The position numbers were made by a program, and so were the translations under genes. The notes beneath the pieces were generated by a model. It was given only the letters and a program-made list of their open reading frames with translations, had not been told where the DNA came from and ran no database searches. A DNA stretch of 8,852 nt from Thermodesulfobacteriota bacterium. GTDB lineage: Bacteria > Desulfobacterota > BSN033 > UBA1163. Below are positions 1-6,315 of this stretch, piece after piece. Numbering within the stretch: the first letter of the stretch is position 1; every line of letters begins with the position of its first letter. Where the stretch lies: positions 1 to 8,852 of the forward strand of contig JASEIE010000158.1 in assembly GCA_030024065.1 (NCBI GenBank). Reading direction: 5' to 3'.

Positions 1-2
1 AT

Positions 3-59
3 GTAGGGGAGCCCCTCTGTGGGCTCCTCAATAAGGCGGCCACAGAGGGCCGCCCCTAC
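3..59. repeat. Imperfect 20-bp inverted repeat with two nested hairpins (MITE/REP-like)
   Basis: The arms at 3-22 and 40-59 are complementary over 20 bp with two mismatches and a 17-base spacer. The element begins GTAGGGG and ends CCCCTAC. Each half can also fold alone: GGAGCCC (8-14) pairs with GGGCTCC (21-27), and GGCGGCC (35-41) pairs with GGCCGCC (48-54), so the element can form one long hairpin or a two-lobed structure. It lies about 70 bases past the stop of the MOSC gene. GTAGGGGC-ended palindromes are often dispersed repeats in environmental bacterial genomes, which is recollection rather than a search. It could also work as a transcription terminator, but no T-run follows on either strand. 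Confidence 0.6.
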
Positions 60-132
60 GGTAGATAAATCAATTTTCATAGTTCGACAGGGTGACGAAG
101 CCGTCATGACCAATTACACTCCAATTCTCAAC

Positions 133-567
133 CTAACCTTTGATCAATCCAATAAAATCCCCTATTTCTACTTCTCCTTTTTCAACGACTTTACAAAAGA
201 CCCCTTCCTTTGGAAGAAGGGATTGCCCCTTGTAGTTGTATGTATGAGGTTCTGATGGATCTTTGCCAATCTGGATCACCATGAGTTTTGCCTCGCCAAT
301 TTGTAATGTTGACCCAATAGGGAAGGAAACCAAATTGACTCCCTCGGTTGTGATGTTTTCTGCAAAAGAACCAGGTTCTGCGAAAATACCAGTTTCTTGA
401 CAAAGCCTGTGGATACTCTCCATTGCCAGAAGGCTTACCTCTTTTTCAGTCCCAGCATGAGAATCACCCACCAGACCAACCCCCTTTCGAAGGATGCCTA
501 TGCCGACATTTTTCTTTGGATCAGTCTTTCTTTGACTCATGCATAAACCCACAACCTTACCCACCAT
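133..567 (-). CDS. MOSC-domain protein (144 aa), cysteine-poor subfamily
   Basis: The 144-residue product covers a stand-alone MOSC domain, the molybdenum cofactor/sulfur-carrier fold related to the C-terminus of Moco sulfurase. Visible family motifs are GDSHAG (34-39), EVSLLAMESI (43-52), SFAENITTEGV (67-77), IGSTLQIGEA (84-93), QIGKD (99-103) and LLPKEGVF (117-124). In many MOSC proteins a cysteine follows the QIGK motif and binds the cofactor or sulfur. Here that segment reads DPSEPHTYNYKG with no cysteine, and the nearest cysteine is C125. The start at 567 is chosen because AAGGAG sits just upstream and the ATG lies 1 base after the ferredoxin stop; the longer open frame back to 732 is only the antiparallel-phase shadow of that ferredoxin. 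Translational coupling with the ferredoxin is likely. The MOSC assignment is firm, but the substrate is unknown. Confidence 0.85.
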   Translation of the reverse strand: MVGKVVGLCMSQRKTDPKKNVGIGILRKGVGLVGDSHAGTEKEVSLLAMESIHRLCQETGIFAEPGSFAENITTEGVNLVSFPIGSTLQIGEAKLMVIQIGKDPSEPHTYNYKGQSLLPKEGVFCKVVEKGEVEIGDFIGLIKG

Positions 568-568
568 T

Positions 569-745
569 CTATGCTCCTTCGCTGATGGCTTTTTCAGGAC
601 ATTCATCGATACAAGTACCACAATCGACGCAGGTCTCTGCATCGACCACGGCCTTCTCATTCTCCACCTTAATGGCTTCAACTGGACAACCCTCTTCACA
701 CGTTCCACAGCCTGTACATTTTTCCAAATCAACGACGACAGCCAT
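569..745 (-). CDS. Small 2[4Fe-4S] ferredoxin (58 aa)
   Basis: Reading the minus strand from the ATG at 745 gives a 58-residue clostridial-type ferredoxin ending in TAG at 571-569. Two classical cluster motifs are present: C10xxC13xxC16xxxC20P, and C39xxC42xxC45xxxC49P. They are separated by the usual short linker, and the length is typical for the family. Each motif donates three ligands to one [4Fe-4S] cluster and one to the other. The protein should be a soluble low-potential electron carrier in the cytoplasm. GGGGGTGG upstream of the ATG serves as ribosome binding site. The stop is 1 base from the ATG of the MOSC gene, so the two are co-transcribed and probably translationally coupled. 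A longer ORF in another frame overlaps this stretch but has low-complexity, non-family sequence and is rejected. Confidence 0.93.
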   Translation of the reverse strand: MAVVVDLEKCTGCGTCEEGCPVEAIKVENEKAVVDAETCVDCGTCIDECPEKAISEGA

Positions 746-772
746 TTTCCACCCCCTGTTAACTTTTTAATT

Positions 773-1087
773 TCAGAATCCTGAAGGGAACTCTATCTCC
801 GAAGGATTCTTCGAGCTTTCAGAAAGCCCTCTTATTTTTCTATATTCCCCAATGATCCCGTTGGCACAGAAAATTCCACCAAAAAAGAAAATGGATCCTG
901 CAATCAGAAATAGCCACATAAAAACTCCAATTCCCATCAAAATGATAGCAAGTAATGAGACGATATACCCGATGATGGGATAAAGGATTCCATATCTCTT
1001 GGGTTCTTTCCGAATAGGTTCCCAATCAAATTCTATCAACTCTTGCTTAAAATGCTTTCTGATCTCTTCCAAAATCTTCGGTTTCAT
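773..1087 (-). CDS. Small two-helix membrane protein of unknown function (104 aa)
   Basis: I do not recognise a family. The first 30 or so residues are charged and hydrophilic (with WEPIRKEPKRYG before the membrane part). Two hydrophobic stretches follow at about 34-54 and 56-80, the second with SIFFFGGIF. A short polar tail of about 24 residues ends in EIEFPSGF. The pattern suggests a small inner-membrane protein with two helices and both ends on the same side. GGAGAG lies 5-10 bases before the ATG at 1087, supporting this start. The gap to the DUF364 gene upstream is 57 bases and to the ferredoxin downstream 27 bases, so it may belong to either unit or head a three-gene group with the ferredoxin and MOSC genes. 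Function is not inferable from sequence. Confidence 0.7.
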   Translation of the reverse strand: MKPKILEEIRKHFKQELIEFDWEPIRKEPKRYGILYPIIGYIVSLLAIILMGIGVFMWLFLIAGSIFFFGGIFCANGIIGEYRKIRGLSESSKNPSEIEFPSGF

Positions 1088-1144
1088 CTCATCTCTCCGG
1101 AAATAAGACTTAGGGCCTGCTGATGGTAATATCCAACGCGGACC

Positions 1145-1906
1145 TTATTGGTTTCTACTGTAGGGACAGATTCTATTAAGTCCCAATAACTTGCATATCC
1201 CTGCCCCCGTGACCCCGTAGATCAGGTAATCTTTTCTATAATTCTGCACGCAATGCATGATGTGATCAAAGGTTCGGTTGACAAAAGTAGTTCCTGTGAC
1301 CAGGATGACATCGGATTGTTTGATTAATTCTTCTGTCATTTCGTTGCCATCCCAAATCTTTACTCCGCACTTGAAAGAATGAATGTTTTGTTTATTGAGG
1401 TCGGTAATCCTAACATTTTCAATACCAAAAGTTTCAATCAGGTTCTCGGCAATGGCTGGGTTCAAACCGATGAAACCTACCTTGACTTTCCCCCACTTTT
1501 TCAGAAGTTGAGAAGCTATTTCTTTCCCGCACCTCTCGGGGTCTTCGTCCTTACAGTGGATCGTATTCTCAATGAGATTGAGATATTTCAGTGTCGCACT
1601 CAGTGTCGCCACATAGATGCTTCGCTCTCTATTTGATGTGAGAGGAAGATTGAGCACCCCCTTTAAATCACCCATAAATTCTCCAGGAGAATCGGTAAAG
1701 GCATGGGCCTTAGTTCCCAGAATTTCTGCTTCGATGACCCTTTCCTTTCCAAGAATAATTGGAAAGTTCCTCCTTCCTGGTTCTCCAATAGCCTCTTGAG
1801 GAGTCAGGGTTTTAACCAGGACGGATACATGGGCATCAAGTAATCTGTTTGTGGCGACGATTTCCGCCAGTTGAATCTTTGAATTTTCCAAAACAGAGGT
1901 TTCCAT
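1145..1906 (-). CDS. DUF4213/DUF364 protein, putative heavy-metal chelation (253 aa)
   Basis: The product has two parts. Residues about 10-95 resemble DUF4213, with a GEPGRRNFPIILGKE block and AFTDSPGEF. From about 125 onward it resembles DUF364, a Rossmann-like domain containing VGFIGLNP (143-150), VILVTGTT (200-207), NRTFDHI (210-216) and YGVTGAGICKLLGLNRICPY near the C-terminus. The family is annotated as putative heavy-metal chelation on structural grounds, and no reaction is established. The segment HCKDEDPERCG at about 117-127 and C180, C219, C238 and C247 are candidate metal ligands, which is my inference. The start at 1906 lies 5 bases after the TauE stop. GGGGAG inside the end of tauE can serve as ribosome binding site, so the two genes are almost certainly cotranscribed. 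Family members often sit near metal or cofactor genes. Confidence 0.8.
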   Translation of the reverse strand: METSVLENSKIQLAEIVATNRLLDAHVSVLVKTLTPQEAIGEPGRRNFPIILGKERVIEAEILGTKAHAFTDSPGEFMGDLKGVLNLPLTSNRERSIYVATLSATLKYLNLIENTIHCKDEDPERCGKEIASQLLKKWGKVKVGFIGLNPAIAENLIETFGIENVRITDLNKQNIHSFKCGVKIWDGNEMTEELIKQSDVILVTGTTFVNRTFDHIMHCVQNYRKDYLIYGVTGAGICKLLGLNRICPYSRNQ

Positions 1907-1911
1907 GTTTT

Positions 1912-2706
1912 TCAGAATCTCCCCTGAAAGAAAGTGAGAATGTATTGGTATGACACATAGGAGAAGGCCATACCGAACAGGATCTTGAGCACCGGTGATG
2001 GAAAATGTTTATTTAAGACAGCACCGATGTTGGAACCGAAAAGCGTGCCAAGACAGATTGGGAGAGCTACGGAGAGATCGATAAATCCTTGAGACAATTT
2101 AAGTAAGGAGCTGAAAAAAGCATTCACTGAGAAGCTGGCTAGCGACGAACCGATCGCAATCTTTATCGGAGCCTTAAGAATCAAGGCAAAAGCAGGGACC
2201 AGGATAGCTCCCGTCCCGATGCCCAAAAGGCCGGGGAGAATTCCGGCGATCCCTCCTATCATCAGTTTCCCAAAGATTGAACCTCGTATTTCACTCCCTG
2301 TGGCCTCTTTCACCTTCTTCCCAAGTAAGTTTCCGAATCCTTCTATGATCATTCGGAGAGAAACGAGAGAAAACACCAACCCCGTCCCTAAGTCGAGCCA
2401 TCTTTCTCTTCGGGCAAGATACAAAAAGACCAGAGAAAACACGACGGTTGAGACCGCTCCCGCTATAATGACGGGGAGGATGGATCGAATGTTCACATGT
2501 CTCAATTTGTAATGCCTGAAACTTCCTCCTAAAGTTGTAAAAAATACGGCTACAATGCAGGTTCCCGCCGCAAGGGCAGGAGACAAACCGACAAAGAACC
2601 GGAGAATTGGCATGAGCACGATTCCTCCTCCGATTCCAAGTAAGCCTCCGAGGATTCCTGCGAAGATTCCACCGCCAAAAATGATCAATAGTTCGATGAT
2701 GTTCAT
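1912..2706 (-). CDS. TauE/SafE-family exporter (264 aa)
   Basis: This is an integral membrane protein of the TauE/SafE (formerly DUF81) family, proposed exporters of sulfite, sulfoacetate or related organic anions. Both diagnostic repeats are visible: the N-terminal GILGGLLGIGGGIVLMP at about 17-33, and the internal GIAGILPGLLGIGTGAILVP at about 153-172. They give the usual inverted two-half topology with about eight hydrophobic segments. The length matches the family. The start at 2706 begins MNIIELLIIFGG, directly into the first helix; AGGGGAG lies unusually close to the ATG, so the start is likely but not certain. It precedes the DUF364 gene by 5 bases and follows a possible dyad-containing promoter at 2765-2734. 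Substrate specificity cannot be read from sequence. A role next to a metal-binding protein may imply thio-compound or metal stress rather than taurine use. Confidence 0.9.
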   Translation of the reverse strand: MNIIELLIIFGGGIFAGILGGLLGIGGGIVLMPILRFFVGLSPALAAGTCIVAVFFTTLGGSFRHYKLRHVNIRSILPVIIAGAVSTVVFSLVFLYLARRERWLDLGTGLVFSLVSLRMIIEGFGNLLGKKVKEATGSEIRGSIFGKLMIGGIAGILPGLLGIGTGAILVPAFALILKAPIKIAIGSSLASFSVNAFFSSLLKLSQGFIDLSVALPICLGTLFGSNIGAVLNKHFPSPVLKILFGMAFSYVSYQYILTFFQGRF

Positions 2707-2733
2707 ACTCCCCTGTTTCTCGAATCAAAATCT

Positions 2734-2765
2734 ATTTTACAATGGCTGAACCTCAGCCATGCCAA
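2734..2765 (-). promoter_or_regulatory. Candidate promoter with dyad between -35 and -10 (MerR-like spacing)
   Basis: On the minus strand TTGGCA (2765-2760) resembles a -35 box and TAAAAT (2739-2734) a -10 box, separated by 20 bases. The spacer is almost filled by a perfect 8-bp dyad with a 3-base centre: ATGGCTGA, GGT, TCAGCCAT (2760-2742). Overlong 19-20 bp spacers holding a dyad are the hallmark of promoters activated by MerR-family regulators. The -10 would put the transcript start about 20 bases before the tauE ATG. No MerR gene is in the window. The same dyad could instead be a weak terminator after the iron-sulfur gene, although no clean T-run follows. Confidence 0.35.
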
Positions 2766-2786
2766 CTCCCAGCCCCATCTCATTTT

Positions 2787-3443
2787 TTAATCTTCCTTGC
2801 CTCTTGTCTCTTTGAAATATAAAGCCCCTGTGGGACATATCTTAATACACTCAACACACACTTCACATCCGGCTGAGGAAAGGGGGACGCCATCAAAAGT
2901 CGAGATGACCATCTCGAACCCCCTATAAGCAAAAGTCAAAAAAGACTTTCCAAGTTTCTGACACATCCAGACGCATTTCCCGCATTTCACGCACTTTCTC
3001 GGATCGAATGTAATGAGGGGATGGGAATCGTCGACGGGAAGCTCCTGAACAATAGTTCTCAATCTTTTTGGTCGAATCTTCAATTTAAGAGAGGCGGCGA
3101 TCTTTATCAGTTCACATTCCTTCTTTTTCACGCAATTCCCACAATCAATATAATGATCGGTCATGATGAGCTCAAAGGCCGTTTGTCTCATTCTGTTTAT
3201 TTTTTCTGTATTTGTATAGATTTTCATTCCTTCCTTAACGGGCTCTGAACAAGAGGTCACCATCTCCCTCTTCCCATCCACTTCTATATCCACCAGGCAA
3301 AGTCGGCAACCACCGAAAGAAAGTTCTGCTTCTTCAATGGCACACAAGTGGGGAATATAAATCCCTGAACGAAGGGCTGCCCAGAGGATCTTTTCCCCTG
3401 GGTTTGCCATGATCTCTTTACCATCTATGAGCACAGAAGGCAT
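2787..3443 (-). CDS. HoxU/NuoG-like iron-sulfur protein with [2Fe-2S], His-Cys and 2[4Fe-4S] domains (218 aa)
   Basis: This is a soluble electron-relay protein resembling HoxU, or the N-terminal third of NuoG and of some formate dehydrogenases. Domains in order: a plant-type [2Fe-2S] ferredoxin domain (1-75; C34, C46, C49, C65), a His-Cys motif (H97, C101, C104, C110) that in NuoG binds an extra [4Fe-4S] cluster, and a C-terminal 2[4Fe-4S] ferredoxin domain (C151xxC154xxC157xxxC161 and C193xxC196xxC199xxxC203P). All expected ligands are present. No hydrogenase H-cluster or molybdopterin domain follows, so it is a stand-alone relay and not a broken larger enzyme. The stop of cdhB is 9 bases upstream and AGGGAAG precedes the ATG. 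In this operon it probably shuttles electrons between the CO dehydrogenase and the flavoprotein, the place usually held by CooF. That pairing is inference. Confidence 0.88.
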   Translation of the reverse strand: MPSVLIDGKEIMANPGEKILWAALRSGIYIPHLCAIEEAELSFGGCRLCLVDIEVDGKREMVTSCSEPVKEGMKIYTNTEKINRMRQTAFELIMTDHYIDCGNCVKKKECELIKIAASLKLKIRPKRLRTIVQELPVDDSHPLITFDPRKCVKCGKCVWMCQKLGKSFLTFAYRGFEMVISTFDGVPLSSAGCEVCVECIKICPTGALYFKETRGKED

Positions 3444-3452
3444 GCTTCCCTG

Positions 3453-4001
3453 TCATTCCTCTTTTTTCTTAAGATCCTCAATCAAATCTTCTAAAAAATG
3501 TTTCCATTCCTCATCTTTTCTAAAGTTGGGAAGGGAATAGTCGGCGTTGGGATAAAAATATTTACAAAGGGTCATTGTTCGGAGATGAGGAGCAAAGTGT
3601 TTTAAAGTGGAAAGCCCTTGCTCCCCGAGATCGGTCCTCATACCAAAAAAGACGATCAGGTCATGATTTCCTTCCTTCTTAACCCCTTTCCAATCTGGAT
3701 CCTTAAGATGATTAATTATTTCAACCAAGTCATAGGTACTTTCGGGTACTCTTTCAAGTTCTACCATTTTGCCTCTAATGTGGGATGTGACACATATAGG
3801 ACCATTCACTGCCCTTGAAATCTCAAGGGCATACTCTAAGAGAATTTTTCCATTTAAAGAAAACTCAAGCAGCTTCGGGCCAAAGACAAAAAGGGGCCTT
3901 TTTGACTTTTTGATTATCCTTGAATATTCTTTCGGATCGTTTATTATCTTGGCTCCTTTTATTCCAGTAAGGACATTTACTCGGTGTAGAGGTAGCTCCA
4001 T
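3453..4001 (-). CDS. cdhB: CO dehydrogenase/acetyl-CoA decarbonylase epsilon subunit (182 aa)
   Basis: The sequence matches the epsilon subunit (CdhB) of the archaeal-type CO dehydrogenase component, which binds CdhA in an alpha2-epsilon2 complex. Typical features are an N-terminal segment with PLFVFGPK (36-43), the Rossmann-like core with GPICVTSHIRGK at about 67-78, DLIVFFGMR at about 113-121, and the late LRTMTLCKYFYPNADYSLPN block. The family's usual length is about 165-195 residues. The protein has no metal site of its own; proposals include a structural role or FAD binding that helps electron transfer. AAAGGAGG sits at the right distance before the ATG at 4001, and cdhA ends 13 bases upstream. 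Its presence directly after the alpha subunit strengthens the CdhA assignment of that gene. The family is divergent, so the call rests on these motifs plus position. Confidence 0.87.
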   Translation of the reverse strand: MELPLHRVNVLTGIKGAKIINDPKEYSRIIKKSKRPLFVFGPKLLEFSLNGKILLEYALEISRAVNGPICVTSHIRGKMVELERVPESTYDLVEIINHLKDPDWKGVKKEGNHDLIVFFGMRTDLGEQGLSTLKHFAPHLRTMTLCKYFYPNADYSLPNFRKDEEWKHFLEDLIEDLKKKEE

Positions 4002-4014
4002 ATTTATCCTCCTT

Positions 4015-6312
4015 TCAACGAATGACAGCCTCCAGCTTCACTTTGGTAGGATAGGTTCCAATCCAAGTAGGAAGGCTTAAAACTGGTTTTTCTTTCCAAC
4101 CTATTTCCTTTAAATAAGCCATCACCTCTTTTCGGTAGACAACAGGAATATCTGCTGGTCTCCGGATAAAAAGAGCAAGGTCTTCAGGTACCCCGCCCCC
4201 CATATACCGCTTATATAGTGAGATATAATGGTTCAACTTTATTGATCTTCCCTGATGGGTGTCATTTTTTCTGATACATAGTTTGGGAATCATGACCATG
4301 GCTTTCTCCTTTGTTTCGGTTACATATGCCAGATGCTCCGGAGAAGGCTCCTGGGTATCTACAAGTTCCCTTTTTCTACCATCCATCACCGTCCAGTCAT
4401 CCTCTTCTTTTCTGGAAAGATATAGCCTTCTATATTTTGACGAATGAGGCCCAAGTAAAACCGGGACACCCCATCGATTAAAACCAGTGGCGATACTGGC
4501 TGCCTTTTGAGACATAGCTCCCCACGCCACTCCGCAGGCACCGACACGGTTGAGAATGTAATCTGCAATAACCTCATAGTTTCCCCTTAAAGGAAGAGCG
4601 GCGAAGATATTCGCTATCTTTATCGCTGCCCCGGATATGTGAGAATTGGAAACACAAGAACCTATATTGACGATACCCCCGGCATCAAAATTGGGAGGGT
4701 ATTTTTCATAAATGGTTTTGCCTTCTGCATCCTTCTTCATGGCAGCCACCATTGCAGCACATCCGGTAAGAACGACAATGTATTTCCGCTTGGCAAATTC
4801 TTCAGCCATCTCCGCCACATCCTCTATATCAGGATAGTTGGAACAGCCTACAAGGGCGATCACTCCTGGGATGGTACCCAATACTAAAGGGGCCCCCACG
4901 GTCCTTATCTCTGTATCCATTACTGGACCTCTTCCTGCCCTTATCTTGTAAGTTTCCTTTGAACCTGCCACCTGCATTATCCGAAAGATAGGAACATCAC
5001 GAGGGCATTCATCTTCACACTTTCCACAGCCGATGCATTTATTGAAGAGCTCTCTCAGTCTTTCAAACCTCCCCTCCGCAGCTTCTCTTATTCCTTCTCC
5101 AATAGAAAAAAGATTTGGACAGACCCTTTCACAGATACCGCATTCTTTACAATTCTTCGAAAGCTCCTGCGCTTCCTTCTCATCCAGAAGTTCCTTCTTT
5201 CTTTGAGGAGCAAGATTCAATGCCACCTTTACCGCCACCTCTCCAGCCTTTTCATGATCCGGGATTAGAAACTGCTTTCCACTTCCTACCATTTCGCTCA
5301 CGATTTCACCGATAGGCTTTTCAGAGGCATCCTCCAGTCCATAACATGCCTTGTCCGAAGTGGCGATAAAGGCTGAACCAACTTTCTTTGCCTCTAAGGC
5401 TATGTCAGTACGAATGCATTGCTCATCCGTCATGATGACATCGGCAATTCCGGTTCTTACAAAAAAAAGTTGTCTTGATAATGGACCAACCACCTTTGCC
5501 CTGTCAGAGTATCTAGTTGTTTCTAAGGCAGTACAACAAACCCCCGCTACCTCCACCTTATCGTAAAGATCGTTTGCCCTTAGATAGTCGATAATGTTGC
5601 TTGATGAGGCAGGGTTATGACCCACTACCAAAATCACAGGTTTATTTCTGTCTATTGACCCCCATCCCATATCTATCAATGGAGTTTCTGCAACTGAAGT
5701 AGGAAATTTGAAGCCTACAATTTGGGCAATATCAGCCACCTCCATCGCCACATGATCCAACATCCCCGCATGGAGCGCTTTGGACTCATAGTCCAGGTAG
5801 CTTCCTTCCTGACCGAAATGCGTGGAAGAAACCAGATGGATAAATTCCTTTTCGACATATTCAATTGCCTTTTTCAAATCTCCAAGAGTCTCAGGCTTTA
5901 GGCCTAAAACGGTTCGGATATTTGGGGCTTCAAGTGAGATATTGCCCCCAAGATCTATTTTGTAGTCCGCCCCATACTTTTCAATTAGATAATCTAAAAT
6001 GTGTCTGCCATGGCCTGCATGAGCGGAGAGGCCCATACAGCAAGCGAGAAGGACTATTCTGGCCTGTTGAGTAGCAATATCAATTCCACAAGCTCCCCTC
6101 CTATCTTCAGTAAGGTCACACTTTCCATAGGTACATAGGCAACAAAGATCACAGAAGGGGGCATACCAGGGTTTGTAGGTTTTAAGAAGTCTCATATCCC
6201 AGTTCCTGAGATCAAGAATTTCAGGCATAGGGGTTAGACCGATGGGTTCCCAGTGGTCTTCTGCCTTTATTATCTTATTGATCTCTTGACTTTTCATTTT
6301 TCCTTTACTCAT
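4015..6312 (-). CDS. cdhA: Ni-Fe-S carbon monoxide dehydrogenase, archaeal-type alpha subunit (765 aa)
   Basis: The protein catalyses reversible CO oxidation to CO2. It is the CdhA type, since it carries an internal 2[4Fe-4S] ferredoxin insert (C388xxC391xxC394xxxC398P and C426xxC429xxC432xxxC436P) absent from CooS/AcsA. Other visible sites by comparison with CooS: the N-terminal B/D-cluster cysteines C54, C57, C58, C60, C65 and C75; a histidine-rich path at H98, H101 and H104; and C-cluster ligands H232 (GHNP), C260 (VCCTA), C299 (DEQCI), C490 (VGCSN), C518 (TGCAA) and C553 (GSCVSN). A general-base lysine, probably K603, lies in SQKAAS. No key residue is missing, so it should be active. AAGGAG precedes the ATG at 6312, which lies 3 bases after the oxidoreductase stop, implying translational coupling. 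No cdhC, cdhD or cdhE and no CooC nickel-insertion gene is in the window. Confidence 0.95.
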   Translation of the reverse strand: MSKGKMKSQEINKIIKAEDHWEPIGLTPMPEILDLRNWDMRLLKTYKPWYAPFCDLCCLCTYGKCDLTEDRRGACGIDIATQQARIVLLACCMGLSAHAGHGRHILDYLIEKYGADYKIDLGGNISLEAPNIRTVLGLKPETLGDLKKAIEYVEKEFIHLVSSTHFGQEGSYLDYESKALHAGMLDHVAMEVADIAQIVGFKFPTSVAETPLIDMGWGSIDRNKPVILVVGHNPASSSNIIDYLRANDLYDKVEVAGVCCTALETTRYSDRAKVVGPLSRQLFFVRTGIADVIMTDEQCIRTDIALEAKKVGSAFIATSDKACYGLEDASEKPIGEIVSEMVGSGKQFLIPDHEKAGEVAVKVALNLAPQRKKELLDEKEAQELSKNCKECGICERVCPNLFSIGEGIREAAEGRFERLRELFNKCIGCGKCEDECPRDVPIFRIMQVAGSKETYKIRAGRGPVMDTEIRTVGAPLVLGTIPGVIALVGCSNYPDIEDVAEMAEEFAKRKYIVVLTGCAAMVAAMKKDAEGKTIYEKYPPNFDAGGIVNIGSCVSNSHISGAAIKIANIFAALPLRGNYEVIADYILNRVGACGVAWGAMSQKAASIATGFNRWGVPVLLGPHSSKYRRLYLSRKEEDDWTVMDGRKRELVDTQEPSPEHLAYVTETKEKAMVMIPKLCIRKNDTHQGRSIKLNHYISLYKRYMGGGVPEDLALFIRRPADIPVVYRKEVMAYLKEIGWKEKPVLSLPTWIGTYPTKVKLEAVIR

Positions 6313-6315
6313 GGA

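Noticed and set aside
133..732. 199-residue minus-strand ORF covering the MOSC gene and extending about 55 codons upstream
   Set aside because: The extension overlaps the ferredoxin gene in another frame and has no family-like sequence. The ferredoxin frame has two perfect cluster motifs, and the MOSC ATG at 567 has its own ribosome binding site.
2291..2728. 145-residue minus-strand ORF overlapping the tauE gene
   Set aside because: It is an arginine-rich shadow frame without domains, and it overlaps a clear TauE/SafE membrane protein.
2742..2760. Dyad as a classical Rho-independent terminator after the HoxU-like gene
   Set aside because: The stem is only 8 bp and the following minus-strand bases (TGTAAAATAG) do not form a T-run. 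The promoter-spacer reading fits better but stays tentative.
4639..4887. Plus-strand ORFs inside cdhA, and other plus-strand ORFs across the window
   Set aside because: They are antisense to well-supported minus-strand genes, lack recognisable domains, and have no convincing ribosome binding sites.
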